A stretch of 64,000 nt of DNA, taken from Fasciolopsis buskii. Lineage: Eukaryota > Platyhelminthes > Trematoda > Plagiorchiida > Fasciolidae. The stretch spans positions 1-64,000 of the forward strand of contig LUCM01006754.1 in assembly GCA_008360955.1 (NCBI GenBank), read 5' to 3'. Below are positions 35,530 to 46,339 of this stretch, piece after piece. How positions within the stretch are numbered: position 1 is the stretch's first letter; the number at the start of each line of letters is the position of its first letter. Made by a program: the position numbers and the translations under genes. The notes below the pieces were generated by a model. That model was not told where the DNA came from. It saw only the letters and a list, made by a program, of their open reading frames with translations, and ran no database searches.

Positions 35530-36300
35530 GAACCTCGGTTCCTTCAATGTGCGCACTCTCATCCAGGCTGACCAACAGGCGTGTTTGGGTCTGACAGTGG
35601 ACTCACTTTCGATTGATGTCTGCTGCGTGAGTGAATCACGAATTCAGGATTCGAGTAGAGTAGAATAATTCGACTAACTGCGCCAGACGTCTCGTCAAGA
35701 TATTTTCTTCGCACTTCAGGAGACGAAGCAGCTCAAGCTGTGGGTCGACGTGGTGTAGGAATAATCTTGAGTGAGAAGGCTGAAACAGCCCTTCTTGACT
35801 GGATCCCAGTTAACAGTCGCTTGTGCACCATGAGACTGCGGGGATCAGTGGGTGTCCGGAAGGATAGTAGTGTTAAGCGCAGTTTATTTGTTATCTCGGC
35901 ACACGATTCAACAGACTGCAGCATTGAAAAGGAGAAAGACGAGTTTTACGATGACCTCGTCACCCTTGTTCGAAAGACCAAAGGCTCTGACATAGTAGTG
36001 GTAACAGGTGATTTTAATGCACATGTTGGAAAACTAAGTGCATCGGAGTCTTGTTTAAATGGGCGGTGCGCCTTGCCCGCTCAGCGAACAGACAACGGGA
36101 AAGACTTCTCTAATCAATCATTTATTCCTATCTAGTACGAATTTCCGAAACAGTTTGCGTCACACAGCGACATGGCGTTCTACCTCGATCGGTAGTCTTA
36201 GTCAGATTGACCATATTGCTGTTGGCTACCGTTGGCTTGTTTCTGTCCACAACTGGAAATCATACTGGACCACGTACATCCAATCAGATCATGCGTTAGT
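35530..36300 (+). pseudogene. RTE copy 2 endonuclease
   Basis: Translation shows LGSFNVRTLIQADQQ, IDVCCVSESRIQDS (catalytic glutamate), GRRGVGIILSEKAE, VVVTGDFNAHVGK at about 35994-36030 (intact GDFN) and QSDHALV near 36285 (intact SDH). This is an apurinic-type endonuclease that would nick target DNA. An in-frame stop near 35667 and frame changes near 36130 break it. All three catalytic blocks are legible, unlike in copy 1 where GDFN has decayed. Confidence 0.85.
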
Positions 36301-37223
36301 TTTAGTGTGATTTCTGCCGCATCTCAAAATCATCAACGGAGGCTACAAACTCGGTTGGCTTTCGAACTTCTGTCTGAATCGCTGGTCGCAACAGCTATGG
36401 AAATAAACTGTCCGAGGAACTAAGAACTCTGGCGAGCAGTAGAATCAAATCAAGCAGGTGATACATTTACAGTATATTTTGCCTGTGTTCTTAGAACTAG
36501 CGTTCATCAAAAACACTGGATCTTGCAAGGGTCTCTGGGTCTAATGGAGTAAAGACGTCAGCTACCTAACTTCAAGGAGGTGAATAAGATGTGTCGATAG
36601 TTGCAACGTCAGTTGACGATAAGCCTTAAGAATGGCCGCGAAAACTGGTGGGTTAAGGTAGCCGAAGAGATGGAAATTGCAAGCACTTCAGGTAACAGTC
36701 AAAGACTGTTTAAGCTTATACGCGACAGCGGTGGGTGGCGAACTTTGATTAGTGAAGTCGTGTGCGATAGGACTGGAGGGCTCATCCATGGTAGACAACA
36801 AAGGCTGGACCGTTGGGCATTGCGCTTCAATGATCAGTTTAATTGGCCACACACTAACGTATTTAGTCCGACATCTGCAGCTGCCAGTCCTTGTGTGGTG
36901 TCTGTTGATCCTCCAACAAAAGTGGAGGTTGAGTCGAATATTCGGCTTTTGAAGGGGAGAAAAGCTGCTGGTCCCGACGACCTTCCACCAGTTTTCAAAT
37001 TGGGTGGGGAGTCTCTGGTCATTGATTGTACCCATTTTCAAGAAGGGCACACGTTGTGCCTGTAGCAATCATCCGATAGTTACTGGGGTGTTAGGTTCAA
37101 TAATGCTGCGCCGTTTGACATCGATTCGCGAGAGTATTATCCCCGAATGATTTGCCTGATTTTGTCCAGGTCGAGGTTGCACGGACCAGATATTCACTCC
37201 GATAGATACTCTAAACGCGCCAC

Positions 37224-37515
37224 GCACCGCCATCATCCTCATCATCATCGTTCAGCGTTAAACAGCAAGGCAAGCCCCACTGACCGCTGCCGTTCCCCAG
37301 AGTTACACGATTATTTAAAAGTAGTGAATACCCAAGGAGAGAAAGGAGTGGACCTACACGGGCAGGACAAGATAAGATGCTGCTGCAGCCAACACACGAA
37401 ACACAGTCTAACTGTACAAACACACTCTTTCACGGTTCCTCGTCATATCCTTAAGTGTTTCCAACCAGCAAGTCGACGAGTCCTTCGGACCTCAACCACG
37501 TAGACGTGAAATACC
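37224..37515 (-). repeat. antisense RTE 3'-end insert inside copy 2
   Basis: Reverse complement of the element's own 3' end: 37232-37432 matches 38660-38862 almost exactly. Beyond 37435 a ~45-base segment is missing, and the rest (to about 37515) is clearly diverged from 38520-38620. It interrupts the reverse transcriptase between a degraded GRGCxDQIFT block and IVVFRDLEGAFDS. Copy 1 has the insert at the identical site. Confidence 0.88.
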
Positions 37516-37529
37516 TACCGCTTTCCTTC

Positions 37530-38560
37530 GATCGTAGTCTTTCGGGACTTGGAAGGTGCGTTCGACTCCGTAGATCGATCAGCACTATTCATTGCTCTCC
37601 ACCGGAGTGGTATGCCAACGAAGTTTGTGAACCTGTTGCGAGCATTGTATTCGCAGACCTGTGGTCGCGTTAGGGTATACGGTGAACTGTCACGTTCCTT
37701 CGAAACGACTAGTGGCGTTCGACAAGGGTGTCCCATTTCTCTATTCCTGTTCAATTTCTTCATGGACGAGGTGATAGAAGATGCTTTAGGAGGTCTCCGG
37801 GGTATAGGACTCGAACTGGGAAATGGAGGGGAGCAGTGTGACCTTGACTACGCAGATGACGTTGTGCGTCTGTTCAAGTCTGCTGACCACGCACGACGCG
37901 CACTAGATAGACTGTCGAGATCGGTTGCTCCGTTTGTGCTTTGCACCTTCAAATTGCAAATTGCTGTTGCAGGACTGGACGACAGGAGTGCCGAACTTGG
38001 TGCTGAGCGGAGAGGAACATATGATTGTGGACCGTTTCACCTACCTTGGTAGCTGTGTGTCGGCAGTAGAAGTATATACGCATACATCCACGGCTCGTGC
38101 AGCTTACGCTGAACTGAAGCACTTGTGGCGTCGGCCTGATATTTCACGGAAGTTGAAAGGCCGTGTGTACTGTGCTGCGGTGCGTTCAGTTCTGTTCTGT
38201 GAGGCATGGAGTATGCGTGTGGGCGATGTTCGTCGTTTGGAGGTTTTCGACCACCGATGTCTGCGTAGTATGGCTAGGATTGGATGGAGTGACCGGGTGA
38301 GTAATGCGGAGGTCAGGTCTCTAGTACTAGGTGCCGGCTCTCAGAAGACCTTGTTTGAGCGTATGAAACTTAGTAGACTACGCTGGTTGGGTCACGTGTT
38401 GCTTATGAGAAACACTCGTCTACTATATCGTGTCGTATTTTGTGTTCCTCCTAAGGAATGGAAGAAACTATGTGGAGGTCAACAGATGACGTGGCAACGT
38501 GGGGTGATAAAATGTATAGCGAACTTAAGTAAAGTAGTTTTCTCACGTCTTCGTGGTTAG
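37530..38560 (+). pseudogene. RTE copy 2 reverse transcriptase and C-terminal domain
   Basis: Frame 37549-38052 encodes EGAFDSVDRSALF, the primer-grip side block SGVRQGCPISLFLFNFFMD and the catalytic LDYADDVVRLF (37843-37875) with both aspartates intact. A frameshift near 37930-37965 moves to 37925-38560, which holds YLGSCVSAV, TARAAYAELKHLWRRPDIS, RRLEVFDHRCLRSMARIGW and LSRLRWLGHVLLM, the characteristic RTE ORF2 tail. It is the best-preserved RTE polymerase in the window, but it lacks an intact upstream connection because of the antisense insert. Confidence 0.9.
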
Positions 38561-38869
38561 GGTCCGTCCGAAAGACTCGTCAACTAGCTGGCAGGAGACA
38601 CTTAAAGGATATGACGAGGAACCGTGAACAGTGGCGATCGTGTTGTCATTTTCTATCTAATCAGAATGATTGAAAGAGTGTGTTTGTACAGTTAGACTGT
38701 GTTTCGTGTGTTGGCTGCAGCAGCATCTTATCTTGTCCTGCCCGTGTAGGTCCACTCCTTTCTCTCCTTGGGTATTCACTACTTTTAAATAATCGTGTAA
38801 CTCTGGGGAACGGCAGCGGTCAGTGGGGCTTGCCTTGCTGTTTAATGCCGAATGATGATGATGAGGCTT

Positions 38870-40071
38870 TATATCCATGGATAACTGAAGAATGCTAACA
38901 TCTTTTCAGGGGAAGAAGGAAGCCTGAGCTTTTTAATAAATGAAAAGACCTATGCTGTAAGTTAGTAGCAGCAATTCCAATAGTCGTCTTCACATGAGGA
39001 TACAAGCTATATCCGGCTCCAGCGCAATTTCCTCACGGTGTTCGCTCGTTTACTGTCATAAAGGTGGTCTTCTTATTCTAGAACGCAAGATATCATTGAG
39101 GACAAACTTAAACTTGTAAGGTTTTCATAAAATCCTTGCGTTACCAAAATCTGATTTCCGGTTGATTGCTTCACTGTCACGAAAGTAATCCAGATGATTA
39201 GCGCAGCACGCTGGATCGATTTTGATGTCAAGCTCAGTTTTGATATAAATCACTTTAATGTAAATTCCCCAATTCGTGCTTGACAGCTTCCGTTTAACCG
39301 CAGTTCTCATGGAATCCCCCACATGCACGTGGCGGGACACATTATTTTTGTTAATAATTTTCCTAGTATCAAGATAAAATTAGTTTATAAGTATACCACG
39401 ATGGGTGCGGTTCAGAAAATAGGTGAAGATGAATTGCTTGTTAGTGGTTAAAAGGAGTGCACATCTGTCGGATTGGTTGCTTTTGCCACGCCTGAAATAC
39501 GACGGTCGAGGTTATATGTTGTTTGCTAGCAATCTCATTTCGCAGCCAAGATAGCTGCGAGCACAGCGACGAGTTTAACAACCTGATTTGTATTGATTCT
39601 GATGCTGGTAATTGAAACTGACAGACGGCTTCGATGAATTACCCCGTTCCTTGCGGATAAGTTTGAAGACCTCGTCATTCACCTAGTATCCCATGACCGC
39701 GCGGTGCACCACAATCACACTAATTGTATATTTTCTGATTTCCGTCGTCAACCGGTCGACTAGTCTTCACTCTTTCGGGTAGATGCCCTGTCCTTTTACC
39801 CGCACAGCTTGCCGAACATAAACAGACAAATTAACTGGTAACATGAATGAAGAAAGGTCAGGCAGTATCTTTAAGATTTCTAGAAGTCACCGGTCGACCT
39901 GTGAAGTGTACATTTAGTGTTGTACGGGCTAAATGCGTTCAACGACGTTTCCCAAACCCTAGTGTCCCATAGAGGAAACATTTATTCCGAGGAAATACTA
40001 AAGCAATTATTAGATCAGACCTGACAAACACCGCGAAACGAAGGTTACCCGGAAGATTTACACTTAAAAAA
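38870..40071. other. intergenic, nothing recognised
   Basis: No gene or element recognised. One 71-codon - frame (39340-39125) is unassigned. Confidence 0.35.
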
Positions 40072-40622
40072 TGTTATGGTCGATGACCATTCCAAGGTTT
40101 TGGAGCCGCAGATTTCTTTCCTGCTATTAATTTTCTAAAATAGTTTGTCCTTTTCTCAATATTTCGAAATTGGCGTTATTTTAAATATTGCGCGGTTGAA
40201 TATTTTTATGTCCGCGAAAAGATAAAAGCCCGTTCTGTGATTGGCTAGTCCACACATCGATCAAGGCCACCCAAGAAAACTATATAGACGATAGAGCTCA
40301 CTTGAATTTTGACTTGTGTTAGTGGGCCACCAATAAACGCGCGGCAGTACTCTGTGTTCGTCTTCTCTCTTCCGCTAGCGGGCTGGGCTGGCTGTTCGTA
40401 TTTCGCGCCGCTTATTGTTCCGTGTGGCAGCAGATCTGTCCCTTTCGTTGTGCGACTACGGGCCTTGAGTCTTGAGCCCGAACATTTTGTTTCCAACCTC
40501 TGTGTGTGTTCGTGTCCTACTAGACCACTGGTTGTGTGCATATATGTAATATCGTGCGTCGCGAGTACTTGTGTCTTGTGCTTCAGTATGTGCATAGACC
40601 AACCAAACTCGGCAACATAACA
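40072..40622. repeat. candidate solo LTR
   Basis: Bounded by a perfect 7-base terminal inverted repeat, TGTTATG ... CATAACA, in the TG...CA style of LTRs. Inside are a TATA-like CTATATAG (about 40281), an AATAAA (about 40331) and a GC-richer U5-like half. I do not see a clear target-site duplication (flanks are A-rich) or a second LTR. It could instead be part of a Penelope-like element, whose endonuclease relic starts 60 bases downstream. Confidence 0.35.
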
Positions 40623-40684
40623 AGAAAATGCTGGAAACACCCGAGAAAACGTCGAGTATGAGGGCTTAGTGGGAGGATCTTCAA

Positions 40685-40927
40685 ATGCAACTACTCGTTC
40701 TGCGTTTGGGAAATATTATAGCCCGTACTTTTTGTGTCACCATCTTACGCGCACGTTTCACCAATCTATCAGTGGTTTCTACATTGCTTGTCCCTTCCTC
40801 ATCCATGCCAACCTATTCATTTGTTTGCTTATGTTCGGCAAACTATGTAGGTAAAACAACACGACATTGGTCACACAGAATCCAGGAGGACAAGCGAAGC
40901 CAGTTGGAATTTATGAATATGATCTAA
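40685..40927 (+). pseudogene. Penelope-like element endonuclease relic (GIY-YIG type)
   Basis: An 80-codon frame with YSFVCLCSANYVGKTTRHWS then HRIQED. The cysteine pair followed by Y-V-G-K-T-x-R-x-x-x-x-R-I-x-E fits the C-terminal endonuclease of Penelope-like retroelements (usually ending E-H; here E-D). Upstream residues ending TYSF also fit the linker of that family. No reverse transcriptase is found upstream, so it is a 5'-truncated or eroded copy. Confidence 0.6.
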
Positions 40928-40929
40928 AA

Positions 40930-43900
40930 CGAATCCTAAAACCTTTCAGAACAAGTCTATTAGTTCAATAATTCGTCGAGTTTTATTGTTCAAACGACTT
41001 TACCCTAGCGACCGAGGCTAGTCATTTTTAACTAGTAACATACAGCTTGCAAACAGATGTAGTAAGAAAAACCTGCAGTTTGACTCACGGTATTTGACGG
41101 TACTCCGGTGTACCCTGTAAATGCTAGGACCTTCAAAATATCACAATCGGTGAGTACTAAGTAAATGTATGAGTACCACCGGTTGTGATACATTGAAAAA
41201 TTTCCGTTGCTAATATCTTGAAGTTTCTAGTAATTTTGGGCTATAGAAAAGTATCACCAAATATGATGAATTTATCTACAATTTCCTATTATATCTGTCT
41301 AGGCTGTAATAAGTCCACTTAAACACGGGTGTCCTTTGTTATCCAGGCGACCTTGCCACAACATGAAAAATTCAATTGCAACGGAGCATTAGGCCGTCGT
41401 AAACACGTTTGGAATGGGCTTAAGATTGATCCTAGCTTACATCTATAGGGACAAAAAAGCTCACTTGTCTGACGGAAGCGTTTACGTTGTCGGTCCACCG
41501 TTACGCATGTACTGACAGACTGAATCCATTCATTTAATAATCGGGATTTTTCACATTACCTGGAGTTTAATATTTACAGTCAGTCTTGTAATGGGTAGTT
41601 ATTTGACTTATTTCAAAACTGACCTTGCGTCTAGGTCATTCTGGCGCGTTCTGTTCTTATCCTGGCGATAAAGCGATGGACCAGAAATAAAGAATCCTTT
41701 TAGTGTTACAATGTGGAAGGTAATAGACAAAAAAAAATCAAATCGAAATTGTTGTGCTTATAAGCATATCCGGCATTTTAGACTAAATAAAGTCCCTACT
41801 TACATAATATTAAATAAAGTGTGACCGGCTCGTCTTTTTCGTAGGAAAGCAATCATATGTAAACGTGAACAGAATTATTTACATTGCTATAAAACTTCTG
41901 CTTAGGTTCTGTTTTGCTAATCCTAAGGTAGATTGTTATCGATGTTCCATGCACCCTTGGTCCAGAAGAGAGAAACATATGCGAGTGCTTCAAGTGGTGC
42001 CGAAAAGCTAGCACGGATCAATCCTGCAATAAAGTAGGGAGTGTAATCATCTAATAGAGAAGTGGAAAAGACCGTGTGGACTTATTTGGCGATTCGGTAA
42101 TCCCGTTTATTGATACTTGATATTTTGCGATCCGCAAAAGCTTGAAAAGTAGATGTTTCTTGTAGTAACTTATTCGAAAATGTTTCCCGACTTTCTTATA
42201 TTCACCGAACGTCCTCATTTGCGTGAATAAAATGAAAAAAAAACTTTTTATAGATCACCAAGGAAAGTACTGTGGTGAGCAGGATAGTTTCCAAATTCGA
42301 AGGAAAAATAAACAACATAACGAAACGATGGTTTCTGCTAAAGAAGCTCCTCGGTGCGCTGCACCGGAATTTAGTAAACATATTATCTAGGGTAGAGCGG
42401 TTTTCTTCGTATCTAATATAATTTGGATGAAGACATCACTAGCTCTTGAGTATGGTTTACGTCAAAGCATCATTGCCTGAATTTTGATGCTGTTAAAGAT
42501 ATATTTAATGTTCGGACATGATAGCTCAATGAGCTACCGGCAAAGTATGTATCAGTTTTGGAAATTCTAAAGCCTCATGGCTTGTAAGGTAAAATTAATT
42601 TCATACTTGTGATAATAGCGGCCAAAATAAATTGATCAAAAAAATACTGAAAGACTGGCGAGGCCATTGATTATCAACGTTTGTTGTTGTTGTCTTTCTA
42701 CCAATCCAGAGTTCAAACATCGGTCAATAAATCTCATTTTCTTCTCATCGGGTAAAATGTACAAAAAGGACATCATGTAAAGTCTTTCACATGTATGGTA
42801 GCTTTTCACTCCTTCATTTCTGCATCATCAGGATGCCATGGTTCGCCGGTGTGTTTGAAGCTACCCGGATACCCAAACTGGAAGAAGAATACAATGGATA
42901 GGCGTATATATCCACCTAAATAGCGAGCACAATTCGAACGCAGCAATCATGAAAGGTCGAAAACAAGGAAATTAGAAATAAGAAGGTAGTCAACAAAATG
43001 GGACAAATTAGTATTGTTTTTATCGTGCGTATTTTGATGTGTTCTTTTGTTCAGCTTCTTGAAAGTCTGTGGTAATTGCTTCTCATGGTTTTCAGGCCAG
43101 GGCACAATTAAATCTAGTCAATACTTCAATGAAGCATTCTGAAACCAAGTCAAATATGCTGCTTTCAGTTTGAACTATTTGGCCGATTACGCTCGAGAGC
43201 GTGTTTGGGTGAGGAACAAAATCGTCACACGCACGATTCCATGTACGTCCAGCACTATGCACGAAAGCAATGTCATAACATTGAATTAAATGACTATGAC
43301 CGAATTTTCAACCGCACTAATTAAAAGCCCCGCTTAGAGCACTGAAGACACCAAAGTCGGAAGTAAACGACAAATTGGTGAATATAGGCACAAACCGTGG
43401 ACAGAAACGAATAAAGTAATTAGTTGAACATCTTAAGATGATAGGAGAAAAGTCTGTGTTACACTAAAAAGGTAGCGAAAGAGGGATACTGGAAAATGAG
43501 GAATAGAGCTCTCCATCACCCGTTTTTCGAGAGGGAAATTACGAGAATTGCTGTCCTTCTATGAGAGTAGTACCATCGGCGACTTTTCACACAAAGAAGT
43601 CATAAAATTTTGCATATTGTATTTCAATCCAGATTAGACGCTGGTCTTCACAGACGAGCTTAGTTATAGTGTGGTGGTGTTAGGGATGCGTCCTGCACAT
43701 TCGAAATTTAGAATAACGCTGCAAACGTTCATGGATTCGAAGCTAGGATCCGTTCTTTCGGGAAAATATCTAGTTGAAGCCGATAAACCTTAGTGATTAT
43801 CGAGCTATAGCTCATCAATCAGTCCTATGCCGAATGACGCGGTGCCGGGCACACTGAAGGCGCGATTGACTCCAGTCAATCGGAGATATATGTTACTTTG

Positions 43901-44185
43901 ATGTGACAGTCGGTGATACACCAATGATTGGGTCTATACTGTGAGTTGATGGCTATTATAATTAGACTCAACCCAGATATTTTGTAAATGATACTTTGGA
44001 GCTGAAAACACAGTTAACTAATGCATGTCCACCAGAGTAGGGAGGTGGCTAAGATGAAGATATGCTTATTATTATTTGCTGTTTATTTAAAAATGACATT
44101 GATTTAGCAAAAGCAGAGTGAAAATCGTAAAAATTTCGGCTTGTTCCTGAAAGTGACCGAAATTCAGCCGTTGGGTCATGGAAAC
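40930..44185. other. intergenic, mostly unassigned
   Basis: No frame of 60 codons or more occurs between 40928 and 44048. The sequence is AT-rich and shows no obvious repeat. One possible short terminal exon on the - strand (42806-42877) is listed separately. Confidence 0.4.
42806..42877 (-). other. possible terminal exon of an unknown - strand gene
   Basis: On the - strand a pyrimidine-rich acceptor (TATTCTTCTTCCAG) is followed by 23 codons and a stop, reading FGYPGS, KHTGEPWHPDDAEMKE. The composition looks like a real protein end, and Y-P ... P-D-D recalls the end of the small complex I subunit NDUFB2, but that is only a loose resemblance. No upstream exon was found, and the frame is short enough to be chance. 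Confidence 0.2.
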
Positions 44186-44189
44186 AGTG

Positions 44190-44856
44190 CGCATTAATTA
44201 GACCGTGTGTGCTAGACCACAGTGCGCTCAGCTCTGTCGTATGGTTCCGAAACGTGGAGCTGGCGTGCAGCAAGCGTTCGCCACTTAGAGGTTCCCCATA
44301 ATCGATGTCGGCGTAGTATTACTAAGATTGAATGCAGTGATCGACTGCGCAATGCCTAAGTTAGGAATCGAGGATTAGATGCCAGTTCATAGTATTCTAT
44401 CGCAGTGTATCAAGGTTAGACTTCGTTGATTGGGTCACGTGTTGTGTATGGGGAACACTCGTCTGAAACAGAGCCCTATTTTCCGTTCCTCTCACGAGGT
44501 TGAAGAAGTGATGTGGACGTCAACAGATGGCATGGCTGATCCGAATGAAAGAATGCAGATGTCTCGTGTCTCAGTGAGCGGGACCCGAAAGACTTGTCAG
44601 CCAGCTGGTTGTAAACAGTGATGGATGTGGCGGCGAAATGCATACAATGTCGATCATGTTTTACTTTCTTTCGAATCAGAATGAATAAAAATATGCGTTT
44701 ATGCACTGTGTATGCTGCTACGGCATGTTTCCCCGCCTGTCCAGATCCACTCCCTGCGCACCGTGTACGGTCACATCTATTACAACTTGTAACTTGGACA
44801 AAAAAGCAGTGAACAGTGGAGCTTACGCTGTTGTTTAACACCGAACGAGGATGTAA
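44190..44856 (+). mobile_element. RTE 3' fragment, copy 5 (5'-truncated, decayed)
   Basis: Starts within the ORF2 tail (ALSYGSETW..., HLEVPHNRCRRS) and continues through RLKQS-bearing GHVLCMGNTR at 44430-44470 into a 3' UTR related to copies 1 and 2, ending near the TTAACACCGAACGAGGATG tail. Many stops. Its 3' end faces that of copy 6. Confidence 0.7.
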
Positions 44857-45464
44857 CAAGCAAAGCCTCAAGTGAAAATAACTCCAATCAATAAACAGAG
44901 AGCGGGGTAGTCGACGACAAAGTTGTTACATAAAACTGATACCCGATGGGTGGTTTGAACTGTTTCAACAACTGAAAAAAGTAATTTCGGGTTTGCGATG
45001 ATAGTAACCTGTCAAATGACTAAGTGTGATACACACTCGGTGGCATTTCGTAGCACTGTCGTTTGACAGAAACAAACAGCCCAATGCTTAAACTGGGCAG
45101 AACATCATTGTACTGCAGCAGTCAGTGGGGGTAACGCAACTTTTCGTAGTGACTAAGAGTCCAACTGAGACTGTACTTATTACTACCACTACCTATGAGG
45201 GGAAAAGAAAGTACTTCAAATCATAAAGTTGCATCAAAACACCTTAGATGGTTTAGTCAAGTCTTCCTTTGAAAGAAACCAGTGAAATTCATTCTGGATG
45301 ATAAATGCAAGTCGTTTTTTTACACCAACATTCAGGGTTGCCATTTACCGCAAAGCAAGTTTTATTCCAAGAAAATTGTGGGTTTCATAATAAGCACGAT
45401 GTGTTTAGATTGGCCATTACACCCTTGATGTAAATGCTAGAGAGTAATTACGGGAACATCACGG

Positions 45465-46262
45465 TCATTATCGTTCAGCGTTAAACAGCAAGGCAAGCCT
45501 CATTGACCACTGCCCTTTCCCCAGAGCTACATGTTTCTGTAAAAAGAGTGAATATCCAGGGCGTGGACTGTCACAGATGGGAAAATATAGGATGCCGTTG
45601 CAGCCAATATACAGAACAGTCCAACTGTACAAACGCACTCTTTCAATCATTCTGATTCGATAGAAAATGACAACACGATCGCCACTGTTCACGATTCACT
45701 GCCAGTGCCTCCAGCCACGTAGTTGGAGGGTCTAACGGACACCAACCACGAAGAAATGAGACACTTACATTACCTAAGTTTCCTGAACATTTTCACATTC
45801 CACGTTCCCACGTCATCTGCTGACCTCCGCATAGCTTCTTCCATTGCCTAGCAGGAACACAAAATAGGGCACGACATGGTAGACGAGTGTTCGTCATACG
45901 CAACACGTGACCCAACCAGCGTAGTCCACTAAGTTCCATACGTTGAAACAAGCTATTCTGAAAAGTGGCACCCAATACCAGATTCCTAACCCCAATAATA
46001 CTCACCCGGTCACTCCATCTAGTCCTACAAATACTACGTAAACATCGGTTGCCGAAAACCTCCAACCGACGAACATCGTCCATACGCATACTCCATGTCT
46101 CGCAACCGTACAACAGATATGAACGCACTGCAGCACAGCAGACACGACCTTTCAACTTCAGTGAAATATCGGGCCGACGCCACAAGTGCTTCAGTCCAGC
46201 GTAAGCTGCCCGGGCCTTGGATATGCGCGTGTTTACCTCTACTGCCGAGCTACCATCGGCAA
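45465..46262 (-). mobile_element. RTE 3' fragment, copy 6 (5'-truncated)
   Basis: The - strand frame 46332-45793 keeps about 150 uninterrupted codons of the RTE ORF2 tail: KARAAYAGLKHLWRRPDIS, SYLLYGCETWSMRMDDVRR, LEVFGNRCLRSICRTRW, LSGLRWLGHVLRM. The 3' UTR runs to 45465 with the family tail. Truncated at the 5' side near 46262, typical of abortive target-primed reverse transcription. It is the least mutated tail among the truncated copies. Confidence 0.85.
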
Positions 46263-46339
46263 TCACGGGAACTGTACATAGACGGGAGCACTGTTGTCTA
46301 CAGATTGTCCTTCCTGAAAAATGACGCGTCAATAGGAGA

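Larger units (their letters stand above)
35020..38865 (+). mobile_element. RTE-type LINE, copy 2 (near full length, with antisense insert)
   Basis: The most complete RTE here. Order: 5' region shared with copy 3 and the fragment at 54430 (35020-35500), endonuclease (35530-36300), connector (36600-37065), antisense insert (37224-37515), reverse transcriptase (37530-37965), C-terminal domain (37925-38560) and 3' end (38505-38862) closing with (ATG)n. Stops and frameshifts divide ORF2, so it is not autonomous as it stands. It lies in the same orientation as copy 1 (in TRAM1 intron 9) and copy 3. Confidence 0.9.

Noticed and set aside
39125..39340. STT3 C-terminal exon candidate with a T-x-W and IYIKV stretch
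   Set aside because: The real last exon was found at 48093-48241 with matching phase and a full conserved ending.
40245..40640. Overlapping 131-codon (-) and 103-codon (+) frames
   Set aside because: Both lie in the GC-richer LTR-like block, with no protein motif on either strand.
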